A DNA stretch of 64,000 nucleotides, taken from Lepeophtheirus salmonis. Lineage: Eukaryota; Arthropoda; Copepoda; Siphonostomatoida; Caligidae. Location: positions 7,936,001 to 8,000,000 of the forward strand of contig NC_052136.2 in NCBI RefSeq assembly GCF_016086655.4. The letters run 5' to 3'. This document shows positions 46,381-57,142 of this stretch, piece after piece; the first letter of the stretch is position 1, and each line of letters opens with the position of its first letter. The notes below the pieces were generated by a model. The model was not told the DNA's origin. It saw only the letters and a program-made list of their open reading frames with translations, and made no database searches. The position numbers were made by a program, and so were the translations under genes.

Positions 46381-47495
46381 TACCGGCGGGTGTAGAAAAA
46401 GTAATGAGACCTTCTACAAATACAGTTTTGAATAAGTGTTGTTGATTAGATCTTAAAGTTCCGATTATTTTTGAATAGCTTAGATTCTAAGCCTTTATCT
46501 CGCGATGGACGCAAGAAGAGCCATCATAGGCAATTTAAACCGCACTGGCCGGACCACCTAGGACATCATGAATGCCTTAAATGTTAGCAAGCCCACAGTC
46601 AGTCAGATCAGAAATCGTTTGGCTAATGAGGATAACCGTAAGGACAAACCCAAGAGTGAAATACCCACAAAAGTTAAGCCTGAAGACATCATGGAGGCCT
46701 TTAAGGTCATCCCAACAATGAAGATGTCGGACTACGTATCCGAAAGGCTGGAGGAACGTCGCTTCGAAGCAACTCCTATCCAAACGTCAAAAAGAACTCC
46801 GTCTTCAGCGATGTCAACAACTCTTGAATGATCTGAAGCACAACATCAACTGGGTAATTTTTTTCTCTGATGGAAAGACCTTTACCGTCGACCCCGTATA
46901 TGACAAGCAAAATAATCGGGTGTTATGCTTTAGCAAGGATGACAACAGCATCAGGACAGTCAGCAAGACCATATATCCGGCCTCTGTGATAATGTTGGGT
47001 GTTGAAGGAAAATGTGGTCCCATAGATCACCAAGACCATGAAGAAGTCCAACAAGGCTACGTACGTATTTCAGCAGGACGGGTCTCGAGCCCATACTGCT
47101 AATATTTTACAAGAATGGATAGGTAACTTTCGGTCCAAGAACCTTAGGCCCCCTCAGAGACCAGATCTGAATCCACTGGATTACTCTATTTGGAATCAAA
47201 TTGGGAAGAAGGCTTGCTAAGTACGCCACCAGAATATTGATACCCTGAAGACTTCCGGTAACCAGTAGTGGAGAATTATGAAAAATGACTACGTTGCCAA
47301 TATGTGCAAGGGGAGGCTGTTGGAGGGTATCATTGAGGCTGATAGAAGCCAGATTCATGATTAACGTGCAGTGTTATATTAAAAAATAAAAAATATTATA
47401 AAATAAATAATCTATTTACAACATCATCCTGATACATTATGAGTATTTTAATGACAACTTAGATACAGGTCTCAGTACTTTTTCTACACCTGGTA
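46381..47495 (+). mobile_element. Tc1/mariner element with both TIRs
   Basis: The left end TACCGGCGGGTGTAGAAAAA then GTAATGAGACCT (46381) is matched by the right end, which on the minus strand reads TACCAGGTGTAGAAAAAGTA then CTGAGACCT (from 47495). The ends differ by a 3-bp indel close to the tip. TA flanks both. The length is 1115 bp including TA. The transposase inside is in the same orientation and almost spans the space between the ends. Confidence 0.85.
46505..47364 (+). pseudogene. Tc1/mariner transposase, four or more lesions
   Basis: ATG at 46505 opens MDARRAIIGNLNRTGRTT, then a TAG at 46559. The same frame continues through a helix-turn-helix DIMNALNVSKPTVSQIRNRL. A frameshift near 46790 leads to QQLLNDLKHNINWVIFFSDG with the first catalytic Asp (FFSDGKTFTVDPVYDKQN). 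A gap and second shift follow (the KMAP region is deleted), then KKSNKATYVFQQDGSRAHTA with the second Asp. RPDLNPLDYSIW carries the third, 33 residues later. A stop follows KKAC at 47218-47220, and the tail VANMCKGRLLEGIIEAD runs to a final TAA at 47362-47364. All three catalytic Asp are present, but the reading frame is broken. Antisense frames here are shadows. Confidence 0.85.
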
Positions 47496-47551
47496 AATGA
47501 TTACGTAGATTATTTTTTTATTTATTGCATACTAATTCTAAAAGAATACAT

Positions 47552-48126
47552 GTACAGGATGCACAAAAAGCCACAAAAGGATTTTTTTTTTTCAAACGAA
47601 ATTTTCTTTCCAACCAGTTATCAGATTAAAAAATAAAACGTGATTATGAAAGCTTGATATATTATAAGTTATATTATTCAATATAATCACCTCCAGCCTC
47701 AACTAAAGTCTCTATACGAACCCGAAAACATGAGCAAGGGAGCTTGGTTGGTTCGTCGTTCGATGGCATCCCATATCAGATTAAGATCCAGCAAGTTGTG
47801 AGTCCAAAAGTCAGGCGAGATGAAGTGGTCAAAATTAACTTTTACCCATTTCAGACTTTTTGAATTGTCATTGCCTCAAAATCACATTTAGAGGCCTCAA
47901 ATTACCTCCTAGTCTTACGAACGTACCTTTCATTGAATCTCAGGGTTAGCACAATTGTTATGTTTCGCTCCTGGCGCTAAATTCAAAGGAGGGCTCTGTG
48001 TCTTTTCCAAATATTTGGAACAACGAATTTGTCAATTGATACCATTCTTTCCATCTCGTGCAAGTTTGAACAAGCTATATAACAAAAAAAAATCAATTAA
48101 AATCAAATAACTTGCGCACCCTGCAT
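47552..48126 (-). mobile_element. Tc1/mariner family B, copy 3, internally deleted
   Basis: The ends read TACAGGATGCACAAAAAGCC (47552) and, inverted from 48126, ATGCAGGGTGCGCAAGTTAT. The 5' region (minus strand) has TTGTTCAAACTTGCACGAGA as in copy 2. The coding relic keeps FISPDFW, WDAIERRTNQ (the segment after the third Asp) and a clean C-terminus RVRIETLVEAGGDYIE with stop near 47682. Only about 575 bp remain of an element normally about twice that size. Copies 2 and 3 have lost overlapping but different internal parts. Confidence 0.75.
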
Positions 48127-48464
48127 AACAAATCAACAATTAATATTACTATAATTTTTTTTCATTTTCAGCTAATCTTAATTTGGTTTATATATAATAT
48201 GGAACATACATATATTAATAAACCGGAGTAATTGCATAAAAAGTACATAAATAAATATTATAGTTTATACTTAATGCTCCGGGGTAGAATTTCAACTAAT
48301 ACTCTAAAAAACAATCTTTAAAAAAAAAAAAAAACATTAAACATGTACATTGACAATCATGATAAATGTTTGATTTCTAAACACCCTTTTTAAAATACTT
48401 ATATGATTCCGTGAATTTGGTGGAAGGTACCGGATTTCTTCCCCTGGAAAATTATATTACTCAC

Positions 48465-49300
48465 ATCCTGATTTAGCAATTTTCATTGTGAGAGAGACAT
48501 AGTGGGCTGAAGATGCCAGGATGGTACCTCTCCACTCTTCCTCGCGAATAGATTGATGGTTAGTTAACCGGCTGCTGATGAGGACTTTACAATGAAGAAT
48601 TGCAAAGTCTAGAGCCCTTGTTACCTCATAAATTCCACCCTTCTTCTTCAAAAAGAACAAGACATATTCTCCTTCCCCATTCGACATCCCTTTTAGATTT
48701 ATGGATACAAAATATTTAAGGATATTTTTGGATTGTGGAGATTTGTCACTGGACGGTAAACTTTTTATCATCATTTCTTCCCCTCAAAGAAGACACTATT
48801 TTTCTTTTCCAACGCATAGGGAGGCACAAACGCTTACTACCCAGCTCCCAGAGTCCATTCACAGCTGCATCAAAGTTTAAAGGGGGATGGGGCATCTTGA
48901 CATGCCACAGGCATGGCATTGAATAATATTTTGAAGAATGAAAAAAGGAAATCTTATAGAGTGATACTTCCGAATTTAAATTATGAACTGTTAAAATATC
49001 GGTTGTGATTACGTGTTCTTCTAAAATGGAGAGGTAAATTTCTAAAAAGAACTTTTTATGAATATTTTTAGGAATTATATCAATGCTTGAGTCATTTATA
49101 AATGCAGGAATGAGCATCCCAATTATTCTCTGAGCTGAACCCCAAACTGGAGAGATTAAACATGTCATTTTGTTAATCAGATTAGTCCCCATCATAGGCC
49201 AAATGTACCGTTCTCGATATGTTATACTTTTTCTCCATTCTACTGCTGTATTTCTTGATTGATTTGAAATTGAAGTTGTTATCCAGCCCCATATGTCAAT
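48465..49300 (-). CDS. Unrecognised gene fragment, two exons (exon family H, unit 1)
   Basis: Exon A is open from 49300 down to 48841 (153 codons) and exon B from 48782 to 48465. The 58-nt intron starts GTAGTAAG and ends TCTTCTTTGAG, and phases agree (G|GG). Exon B ends at a strong GTGAGT donor, so more exons should follow to the left. Exon A includes WRKSITYRERYIWPMMGTN, WGSAQRIIGMLIPAFIND and NFDAAVNGLWEL. Exon B includes GMSNGEGEYVLFFLKKKGG and RALDFAILHCKVLISSRLTN then IREEEWRGTILASSAHYVSL. The C-terminal part is helical and is echoed at 53.3, 53.8 and 56.5 kb. An open run of 153 codons is unlikely by chance at this base composition. The start is not defined and no family is recognised. 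Confidence 0.5.
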
Positions 49301-49303
49301 TTA

Positions 49304-50030
49304 ATACGTAATTTGAAAACTATATAAAGTATACTGCTTACCCTAGTATTAAAGGTGGTATATTGTATGGGTTTTTTATAAATAAGTGATAGAGGTGAGG
49401 ATTTATAAAAATTGATTAACCGATCGCCGTTTAGACACTTGTCATAGCTTTGATCCAAGGGTAAAATATGTCTTTGGATAACAACAAAAAATCAGCGAAT
49501 AATTTAGCACAATTTAAAAAAAAATCTTGTTCATTGAGTCACCACCCTGAACTTATGAACAAGTTTTATCATTGAAGTATATTTTTTAAATAATATAGAA
49601 TACATTATTGCTAGCCCGACGAAATGAAATAAAAATTGTAGTTTCATTTTGAACGATACAAATAATCTTTTTTTATAAATTGAATTAAATTTTGAATAAT
49701 ATTTTTAATTTCATTTTAGTGATGTTATAAAAATAGATAACCATCACAAAGGGATCTTCAAAGTGGGTTCAAAACTTGCAATAGCCCTTAATAACAATTT
49801 TAGGGCCTGTTATTTTTAATTACGAGTTTTCCTTACTTAGAGAAAACCTAATATCCTATAACTGATAACTAAAAAAAAACTAAAAATAACCTTTATTTTG
49901 AAAAAAAAAAATGTAAAATCAAAAAAGTTAAGTATAATTAAAACAAATGCCATAATTCAAAACAATTCAAATGAACTTTTGTATAGATTATTTCGTTAAT
50001 ATTTCATGATTCAGGGATAAAGTTGGAAAG
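49304..50030. other. Gene-free stretch
   Basis: No feature recognised between the gene fragment and the hAT-like MITE. Confidence 0.45.
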
Positions 50031-50439
50031 CAGTGGCGTCATTTGCATCATTTTTGGGTGGCTTGAGCCACCCTCAGAGCTTTTGAAGCCCCTTAAAAAT
50101 AATCTCATATCATATCATATTAACCTATTAATAGGTTTGTTTTTGGTGTTATCAAAAATGTTCTAAGAAATCAGTCTGAAATTTAGCAGGTAGACGTATA
50201 AAATATCCAAGCATGTTCTTATCATATTTTTGGGGGCCTCTGAGGTCATTAAGAGCCTGTTTTTGACCGAAACCTCACTTTTCTTCTTTCTGTCTCTTGC
50301 CTCTTTTATTCTCTCTCTTTCTACATCCCTCTTTTTCTCTCTTTTCTTCTACCTTCATTCTTTGTTTTTTTATTCCCCCTACAACACGGATACCCTCTTC
50401 TTGTAAATACACAAATGTTGAAAGCTGGTAACGCCCCTG
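50031..50439. mobile_element. hAT-like MITE, 409 bp
   Basis: The ends CAGTGGCGTCATTTGC (50031) and, inverted from 50439, CAGGGGCGTTACCAGC resemble the CAGGGGCGT-type ends of hAT elements. The flanking octamers TTGGAAAG and GATGAAAG are partly alike (five of eight), compatible with a worn 8-bp duplication. The interior has a CT-rich tract (50280-50390) and no coding sequence. Confidence 0.6.
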
Positions 50440-50564
50440 GATGAAAGTATTTTATCTCTCTGCCGCCACTTATTGCATGAATAGAGTTATAAAAATATGT
50501 GCTAAACCAGATTATTCATATGATAACAAAGTCAATTTGACGATTTTTTTTTTGTGGAGAGCAG

Positions 50565-50830
50565 CTTAGCTGTCAAGCAGTTTTATTATATGCTGCAATT
50601 AGCTAAAAGAAGAAGGAAATAAACAAAATTATCCTCCTATCTAACAAAGATATATGTAGACTTGGATTAATCCGATCTCAGTCCTCCATTCGACTCCGTA
50701 TCTAACAAAAACTTCCACTTATTTTTCTTTTATCATCATGTACACGTGGTTACACTTTTTACTTAGATGTTCTCTCTTCAAGATTAAAAAATAATGAAAA
50801 CAGCTTGGGAAAAAAAAATCAATGGTAATG
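50565..50830 (+). repeat. Dispersed repeat R, plus copy lacking 5' part
   Basis: ATTAATCCGATCTCAGTCCT, CCGTATCTAACAAAAACTTC, ATCATGTACACGTGGTTACA and TTAGATGTTCTCTCTTCAAG align with 17755-17940 and with the inverted 8.2-8.5 kb copy. Confidence 0.55.
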
Positions 50831-51950
50831 TTCAACTACAAATGTCTTGAGCTCGTTTTAGCTCATATTTTTTCAACTTCGCTTCATAATTGTTTACAAA
50901 TCGTCCCTTATCTCTAGTACTTGTATAAATCTTATAATTACTGACCTCTTGCCCCATATTAAGCAAATAAGATTATAACTTGTCCTAACGAAACACCTTT
51001 CTACAAAAAGGTGTCTTTTTGTCAAGTCCAATAAATTTCATTTTTCAGTTTGATACCGAAATATAGGTTTAAACCGATCTAGAAAAAACACTTGGGGAAA
51101 TAATAAGTCTGGACCTAGTTTACACAAGAGTATCTCTATGCTGGAAGTACTTTATGAGATCTTTGGGGGGTTGTTTATCAATTGACGATAATATTTTATT
51201 GATTAAATGTCAAGTTTATGCTATAATGTTGATTTTTGTGAAGATTTTAATAAAATTGCTAAGGAAATACAGTCACAGTCACGTTTTACTTTTTTTTCGG
51301 ACTGCAAACGTTGAGATGAACCACCCTTTACATGTGTTAAGGTTTGTAAGACAAAAGACTTTTTAATCTAACCAAATAACCTCTCAGTTTTTTGCACACA
51401 CGTAGGCTCTAGTGTATTGTACGATCATAGAGAGGATCCTAGAAGTAAAATATTGACGATGGTTTTTGATCTTCCCAAAGACCCTATGTTCATCCTATGT
51501 AACTGATAGGCCAAGGTTTTTAATATAAAAAGAACCCTCTATGCTTCTAAAAGTAACTACAGTTGTTTCAGTTGTGCCATATTTTTTTACTTTCATATAT
51601 ATTCAGCACCTCCTTCAATATTAAGTAAAGAGTTCGATGGTTTGTCCATTCAACGTTTTATTTGTGCACCTTAGGTTGATTTTCTATTGCTCTAAATAAA
51701 TACTTACTAAAATATATAGATACACCTAATCAAATCTATAGATTATAAATATTGACACAAAATTATAATGGGCATACCTTAAATTCTCTCACGAGGTGTT
51801 TTATTTTTATGGGGTTAATAATGAGTTTTTCTCCCTAAATCCACATATATATATAGCCTTGATAACATTAATAAAAAACATTAAAAACAACTTTACATTG
51901 TAAAATCTATTGAAATTGAAATTTAATTATAGATTCTCAGGCATTGAAAT
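50831..51950. other. Gene-free stretch
   Basis: The 70-codon plus frame at 51154-51366 has no motif. Nothing else recognised. Confidence 0.42.
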
Positions 51951-52625
51951 TAGTGATGGGAAAATTCTAAAAAAAAAATCCATATTCCGATCCGATTCTA
52001 GGAAAAATTAGTGATACTGATTCCAATTATTTAATATTTTAATAATAGTTAAAAAATAAACTTTCGCTATCAGGGACGTCCACAAGATTATATTTCCGGG
52101 GGGTTTAGTTTTTGTATTTTTTCTTAAAGAAACATACAAAAATTAACAAAATTTTGAAAATTTTTTTGAACAAATTAAATTTAATAAAAAATTTTTAAAA
52201 AAATCAAATATTACATTTTTAGGTAAAATTTCCAAAATCCACCATTGTTCTCAAAAAAATAAATTTGTATTAAAAAATAGTTCAAAATTTTATTATAAAT
52301 TTTTTTCAAAAAAAAAAATTCAAATGGTACATTTTTTGGAGAAAAATTCAAAGAATACATACTTGTTCACAGAAAATTAATTTTTTGGAAAACAAATTGA
52401 AAAATTAAATTAATTTTCAAACACTATTTTTTTTTCTTCTTTTTCAATTCAAATATTAAATTTTCTAGTAAAAAGAAAAAATTCCTTTATTTGAGAGGGG
52501 TTTTATTTTTTTTTTTAACTTAGAAAAGTGATAAATAGTTAAATACCGATTGTTTTCCCGATTCCAATTCCAGAAAAAACACCCGATTCTCCAATTTCCG
52601 AATCCGATTAATCGTCCCATGTCTA
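51951..52625. mobile_element. MITE with a second MITE nested inside
   Basis: Outer ends: TAGTGATGGGAAAATTCTAA (51951) and, inverted from 52625, TAGACATGGGACGATTAATC. Both subterminal regions carry CCGATTC-type words. Inside, at 52071, a different end CAGGGACGTCCACAAGATTA begins. It is followed by TTCCGGGGGG and the same CCATTGTTCTCAAAAAAAT-type units as in the 33960-34734 element, running to about 52535. This is best explained as a hAT-like element inserted into an older one. Confidence 0.58.
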
Positions 52626-52679
52626 ATAAAAATTTACGTATAGGTGGGGGCTAGATCCACAATGGTATCTCCAAATGAT

Positions 52680-52825
52680 TAACAACTCTTATCACGGCGT
52701 TACCTCACTAACATAAAAATTTACTATGTATTGTCAATGTTGTTCCTTATTTTCCCCTAATACATGTTCTAAACGTTGATTGGTTGAATTTTAATTAGCT
52801 CTTGTTAAACTTTGAATAATAACTG
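52680..52825 (+). repeat. Dispersed repeat U, copy 3
   Basis: ATCACGGCGTTACCTCACTA, CCCTAATACATGTTCTAAAC and GTTGATTGGTTGAATTTTAA align with 14170-14315. Confidence 0.55.
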
Positions 52826-53221
52826 TATGATAATTATTTCATTAATCCAATTGACTATCTATTACCAATTGATTTTGGGCCTTTTTTTATTTCACCGTTC
52901 ATTAATATGTTAATACATACATGAATCCGGAGGTAATGCCTATAAATGAATAAACATTATAGTTTAAATTTTTAGCTCCGGGGTTGAACTTACATCACAA
53001 TTCTAGGTTTTGTACATTTAAATACATTAAAAAGTAATCTCTGGATAAAAATAGAAGAAAATTCATTTGTAAAATTAAAATTTAAGCGACACATTAATTC
53101 AAAACAAAACAACCAAGCAATCAAAAACATCAAATTGACTAAATGGGTTTGTTAATTTTTCTTTTTTTACTTTCCTTATAACCTTATGGTATTGCAAAGA
53201 GAGAGTTGGGAAGTATTTTAC

Positions 53222-53467
53222 CTCTCTCCCAGACATCGTCCAAGAATTGTCGAGTCCCAGAGACGGCAGTGATGAAGTTGGATACCTTGTTGCATCTGCT
53301 AGTAGAATACTCCTCACTTCGTAGGGTTGTAGCGGTTCGTACGTTGTCATCTTCTGTGCAATAAGAGCCTTTGCATTGATAATGGTGAGCTCTATTCCTT
53401 TAGCATCCAAGGTAGTCCCGTGTCCTCCAAGTCCAAAAAGGATAGTACCCTTACAAGCATGCGACGC
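53222..53467 (-). CDS. Candidate exon, family H unit 2
   Basis: A 246-nt open segment (82 codons, phase 0) with an acceptor-like CTCAAAATAG at 53468 and a donor GTAAAA after 53222. It encodes GTILFGLGGHGTTLDAKG, IELTIINAKALIAQKMTTYE, PLQPYEVRSILLADATRYPT and SSLPSLGLDNSWTMSG. The stretch from IELTI to ADATRYP can be laid against RALDFAILH...LASSAHYVS of the 48.5-kb unit and against the 53.8-kb unit. Composition is clearly coding-like. The function is unknown. Confidence 0.5.
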
Positions 53468-53762
53468 CTATTTTGAGGTGTCTTACAGATTGTATATTAT
53501 AAAACGTTTTAAAATGCTACCACTCGGCATTCCACAAACGCGTGGACTGTCAAATTGAAGATTTTGCCATAGTCCTTTTCTTTCCATTTCATTCAAGTAT
53601 GATAAAAGTTACATTGATAAAAAATGTACACATCTAGAACTTATTTGAAGGACGGTGATGCTTTCTAAAAGTATTTACAGTACCTTTTAGATTTTTCAGG
53701 TGACGTTCTGATTCTGAGGGTATGAACTTCACTATGTCAGAGGCAAAGTCCCATAACTTTCC

Positions 53763-53933
53763 TTAGACTCTTTGTATTTTGATATTAAAAGCTACGAATC
53801 TTACTGTGGCATCTATTAAAATACCTCTAAAATCTTCTGCTCTGATCGGCTCTCTCAAAGTGAGTTTTTTAGCAATAGATACCAAGGAATTAAAAAATCC
53901 ATAGTACAGTGCCTTGGATCTACTTCTATCAAT
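53763..53933 (-). CDS. Candidate exon, family H unit 3
   Basis: Open for 56 codons between stops, encoding SKALYYGFFNSLVSIAKKLT, LREPIRAEDFRGILIDATVR and FVAFNIKI. It is the closest partner of exon B at 48.5 kb: both have a K/RAL start, an I-x-(K/R)-K/S-L-T linker, an acidic pair then (F/W)RG, and an L/I-rich strand ending in A. A good donor GTAAGA lies inside at the ATVR position. It may be an alternative end or a sign that this copy is dead. Confidence 0.45.
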   Translation of the reverse strand: MDRSRSKALYYGFFNSLVSIAKKLTLREPIRAEDFRGILIDATVRFVAFNIKIQRV

Positions 53934-54210
53934 TTATAGCATTTCACAAATTCTTCTTTAAAAAATGACCATAATCAGTTTATAGCAAGTATTTAATTCT
54001 ATCTAATTGTGGAATTATTGTTTAGTAGTTATTGGGAATTTTTATTTGATTAAAAATAACTTTTTTGAATTTAAATAATCAACGTTCAGAACACTAATGA
54101 TAAGGAGTAAATAATTAGAACAATCAATAGCTGTCAATATGCAATGTACATTTTTATGTATGTGGGGTAACAGAAATTTTCCATTAGTATAAGTCGTTTC
54201 ATAGGAAACT

Positions 54211-54406
54211 CTAAACAGCAATACAGGAAGAGTAAACAACTTCCTTGGGTACTACTTGAAAAATGGATTGAAGAGGAAAATATTGATTGCTGCTGAAATA
54301 CTGAATAAATAAATCATCTAGATAGTCTCTAGTGTTGGATTCGACTATTACTCTAACTTGGAAAAGCTCAACTTTACTACCAAAGTTGACAATTTTCTGA
54401 AAATAC
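54211..54406 (-). CDS. Candidate exon in the H region, unrecognised
   Basis: After the acceptor GAGTTCTAG at 54407 the minus strand is open to a TAG at 54211. It encodes YFQKIVNFGSKVELFQVRVI, VESNTRDYLDDLFIQYFSSN and FPLQSIFQVVPKEVVYSS. Balanced composition and length argue for coding origin. It lies just upstream of unit 3 in the direction of transcription, so it could be the preceding exon of the same gene, but no donor clearly joins them. Confidence 0.4.
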
Positions 54407-54449
54407 CTAGAACTCAACCGAAATATTTTTTTGTAAAATTCCAATTTAT

Positions 54450-55860
54450 TTGAGCTCGAAGTATCTATTACTATAAAACTATTACTTTTGTTATTTAAAA
54501 AAAAGTGGATGTTTCAAAAAGAAGAAACCTGAGCACGTAATTTTATGAGGGAATTCTCAAAAACTCCACACATAATTAAAAAACTCGACTACTATATTTT
54601 TCAAATCATCTTTTATTTCAGGAACATAATTTTACGAATCAACTCCTTATTATTAGGGATGCATCGGACGTCATATACAGATGCAAATACAGTTATTGAA
54701 TAAATCCATTAGTATAACATCTAAATAAATAAAAAATTCCATAAAAACTTTACCTAAGTTAGTAATAATAAAAATGTAGAAAACTAGCTAACATAAGTTT
54801 TTTGTTTTGTTTTTCAAATTTTTCAATTCACTTTTGCCATTTTTATAATAAATTTATTTCAAATATATTATTACAACAAAGCAAGGCGGGATTTATTTTA
54901 TTCATCTGACAGAGATGTTTACGCCTCGACAATCTATCAAAGAATGAAAAAAAAAACCATCTCTATCAATGATTTCTCCTACACAGACAGAGTTTCGGTT
55001 TTTCCACTTACAATCTTATATAAAATGCTATGTATTTTTATTATAGCTTTTTTCCTGAGTTTACTCTTGTATGCTTTAAAAAAACTATTATGAGCTTAAT
55101 TATATTAATCCATATATTTCCTTATTCAAATCAAGGATTGATTTAGACTTATATAATCCTATTATTTATATTATCTCTGGGTTAATTTCCATCAAAATTG
55201 TACCAATTTTGAGAAAAGCAATCGGCATCCGAGGATTTACGAAAACATAGGGATTACAATTCAATGTTAATAAGAATGTAGGCCTAAGCTAATGAAAATT
55301 TGAAGGAAATTCAAAAATTGAGGATTCTTTGTTCAATGATCAAATCAATATTCTTGGGCTAGTAAGGGAGAAAAATGGAGAATGAGATTCGGATATAAAA
55401 TTTTTACATATTTTAATCAAGTTTATATCAGAAAATTATATATACTGACGCGTAGAGATCTATACAATACTGGATTAATTCCCTCTGCAATATAGGTTGA
55501 GACTGCATTACCAAGAATGGCGATTTGGGTAATGGAGGAATAGGAGGAATGACTCCTAATTTTGTTCCATTGCAAATATATAATAACACTCAAGAGATCA
55601 AGAATTAAATAAGGTAGAGGCCTTTTTCAGTTAGGTCTTGTATTGCTAAAAATTTATAAAGAGATGGTGATTGATTTGTCCTGTAACCCAAGGAAGGAGT
55701 GGAGCTCAGTGATCTCCTGTAGCTCAGTTTATAAAGGCATCATAAAATAGAAGCTATAACTAAAGAATTCTTACAATTCATGACATGAGAACCAATGAAA
55801 CAACTATACTAATAGATTAAATATTTCAACATCCGTTACTTAAGTAGGAAAAACTGTATT
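54450..55860. other. No clear gene; degraded exon-like patch near 55.5 kb
   Basis: Minus-strand sequence at 55505-55570 (CCCAAATCGCCATTC, TCCTATTCCTCC) resembles the exon at 56531-56629 at the nucleotide level (CCCCAAATCGCAATTC, TTCCTATATTCC), but with indels and stops. It may be a dead copy of that exon. The rest holds nothing recognised. Confidence 0.35.
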
Positions 55861-55862
55861 TA

Positions 55863-56097
55863 CAGGGGTGTCAACAGGGGGAGGGGGCTAGAGGAGCTGT
55901 AGAAATTTTAAAAAATCACTTCTCTCGAGAAAAAAAAATTAGCCCCCTCCAAAATCAATATAAGGATTTGTTTTCTAAAAGAAGGGCATTAAGAAAAAAA
56001 AAATTAGATTTTTCTTTATGAAAAAAGGTCATTAAAAAAAATCGATTTTCATTTATAAAAAAAGTTCAATGAAATAAAAAATTCAATGGCGCACCTG
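55863..56097. mobile_element. Short hAT-like MITE candidate
   Basis: The ends CAGGGGTGTCAAC (55863) and, inverted from 56097, CAGGTGCGCCATT share C-A-G-G and a G.G.CA core. The interior contains runs of A-rich units with AAAAATTAG and GGGCATTAAGAAAA words. No duplication was confirmed. Confidence 0.38.
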
Positions 56098-56530
56098 AGT
56101 TATGCATTTAAAGATGACACATGTCAGTGATTCTATACGGCGGTAATAACTTGTAATAAATACATGTAGTTCCTAGATCTGGTACCAGTTTGGGAGAAAA
56201 AGTCTTATGAAATCCACTAAAATTGATGGAGAAGAAAAGGAATTTATGGGCCAGTTCCAAGTTTTAACAGGGTGTATTTTTATCAGTACTTTTGCTAGAA
56301 CTACGGGAGGATCTAAAATTCAGTCTTGCAATCTTTTGTAGAATGCCAATGTTGTGAAATCCGTTATGGCTATTAATACATAATGTTGTGTTGGTTGAGT
56401 GGGGGGCTTCAAACCACACGAAAGCCCATATTTTGTTCCGGATTCCTCTGCAGAGGAGTTCCTCTCCTGAAATCCGTTCAATAAACTATGTATGAATAAG
56501 TTATAAAGCACTCATAGCAAATCGACTTAC

Positions 56531-56629
56531 TTCTGGCAATGAATTGCGATTTGGGGAATATAGGAAAGTAATCCTAGCATCGGCAGCAAGATATGCCACA
56601 TTTTCCTTGTTTATTCTTAGTGGAAATTC
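56531..56629 (-). CDS. Candidate exon, family H unit 4
   Basis: Exactly 33 codons between an acceptor-like TTCTAATCCAAG (56630 upward) and a perfect GTAAGT donor (56530-56525). It encodes EFPLRINKENVAYLAADARI then TFLYSPNRNSLPE. It aligns with the second half of the other H units (PIRAEDFRGILIDATVRFVA at 53.8 kb). Splice signals at both ends and phase 0 make it the best-supported single exon of the group. Confidence 0.48.
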
Positions 56630-56920
56630 CTTGGATTAGAACATAGCCTGAAATTTTATTGGATATTTTCATTCTTGGTTGGTTAGATATTAATATAAAC
56701 TAAATCCCACCATAATTAGATTCCGAAAAAGTAAGGAATGATTAAAGAAACGTTTGTCTGGATTTTTGTGTTATTATTATTAATGTTTACAAATTGGGTT
56801 TTTAGTTGTGGCTAAGCTCTGTATGTTTTCTCAGTAGTTAATTTTATTTGTATCTTTTACTTTAGAAAACGATTATAACCTTTCCTTGTTTCTTTGTGCT
56901 TTCTCAATCTTTACAAATTT

Positions 56921-57142
56921 TTAGCAATAGTATACAATTGTAAATTTAATGTTATATGTTTCAAAGAAATATACACGGGGTGGTTGGCTATACTGGTACC
57001 AGGTTTGGGCTTTAGGGTCTTTTAAAAAAATCATGTTTGAGTCAGAAATGTTATCATTCTCACTTTGATCCATTGAAAGTGATCCATATTCAGTAATGCG
57101 TGTAATACATATTAGAAAACCAGGAATTAACTTACTTCTGCG
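56921..57142 (-). CDS. Candidate exon upstream of unit 4, unrecognised
   Basis: After a strong acceptor (CCTCTCTGTGCGCAG at 57143 upward) the minus strand is open to 56921. It encodes SKLIPGFLICITRITEYGSL, SMDQSENDNISDSN and DPKAQTWYQYSQPPR. The same junction could instead be read as a donor (CAGAA|GTAAGT). The polar, varied composition suggests coding origin in the first two thirds; a GTGTAT donor after SQPP may end it. Confidence 0.33.
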   Translation of the reverse strand, partial: RRSKLIPGFLICITRITEYGSLSMDQSENDNISDSNMIFLKDPKAQTWYQYSQPPRVYFFETYNIKFTIVYYC

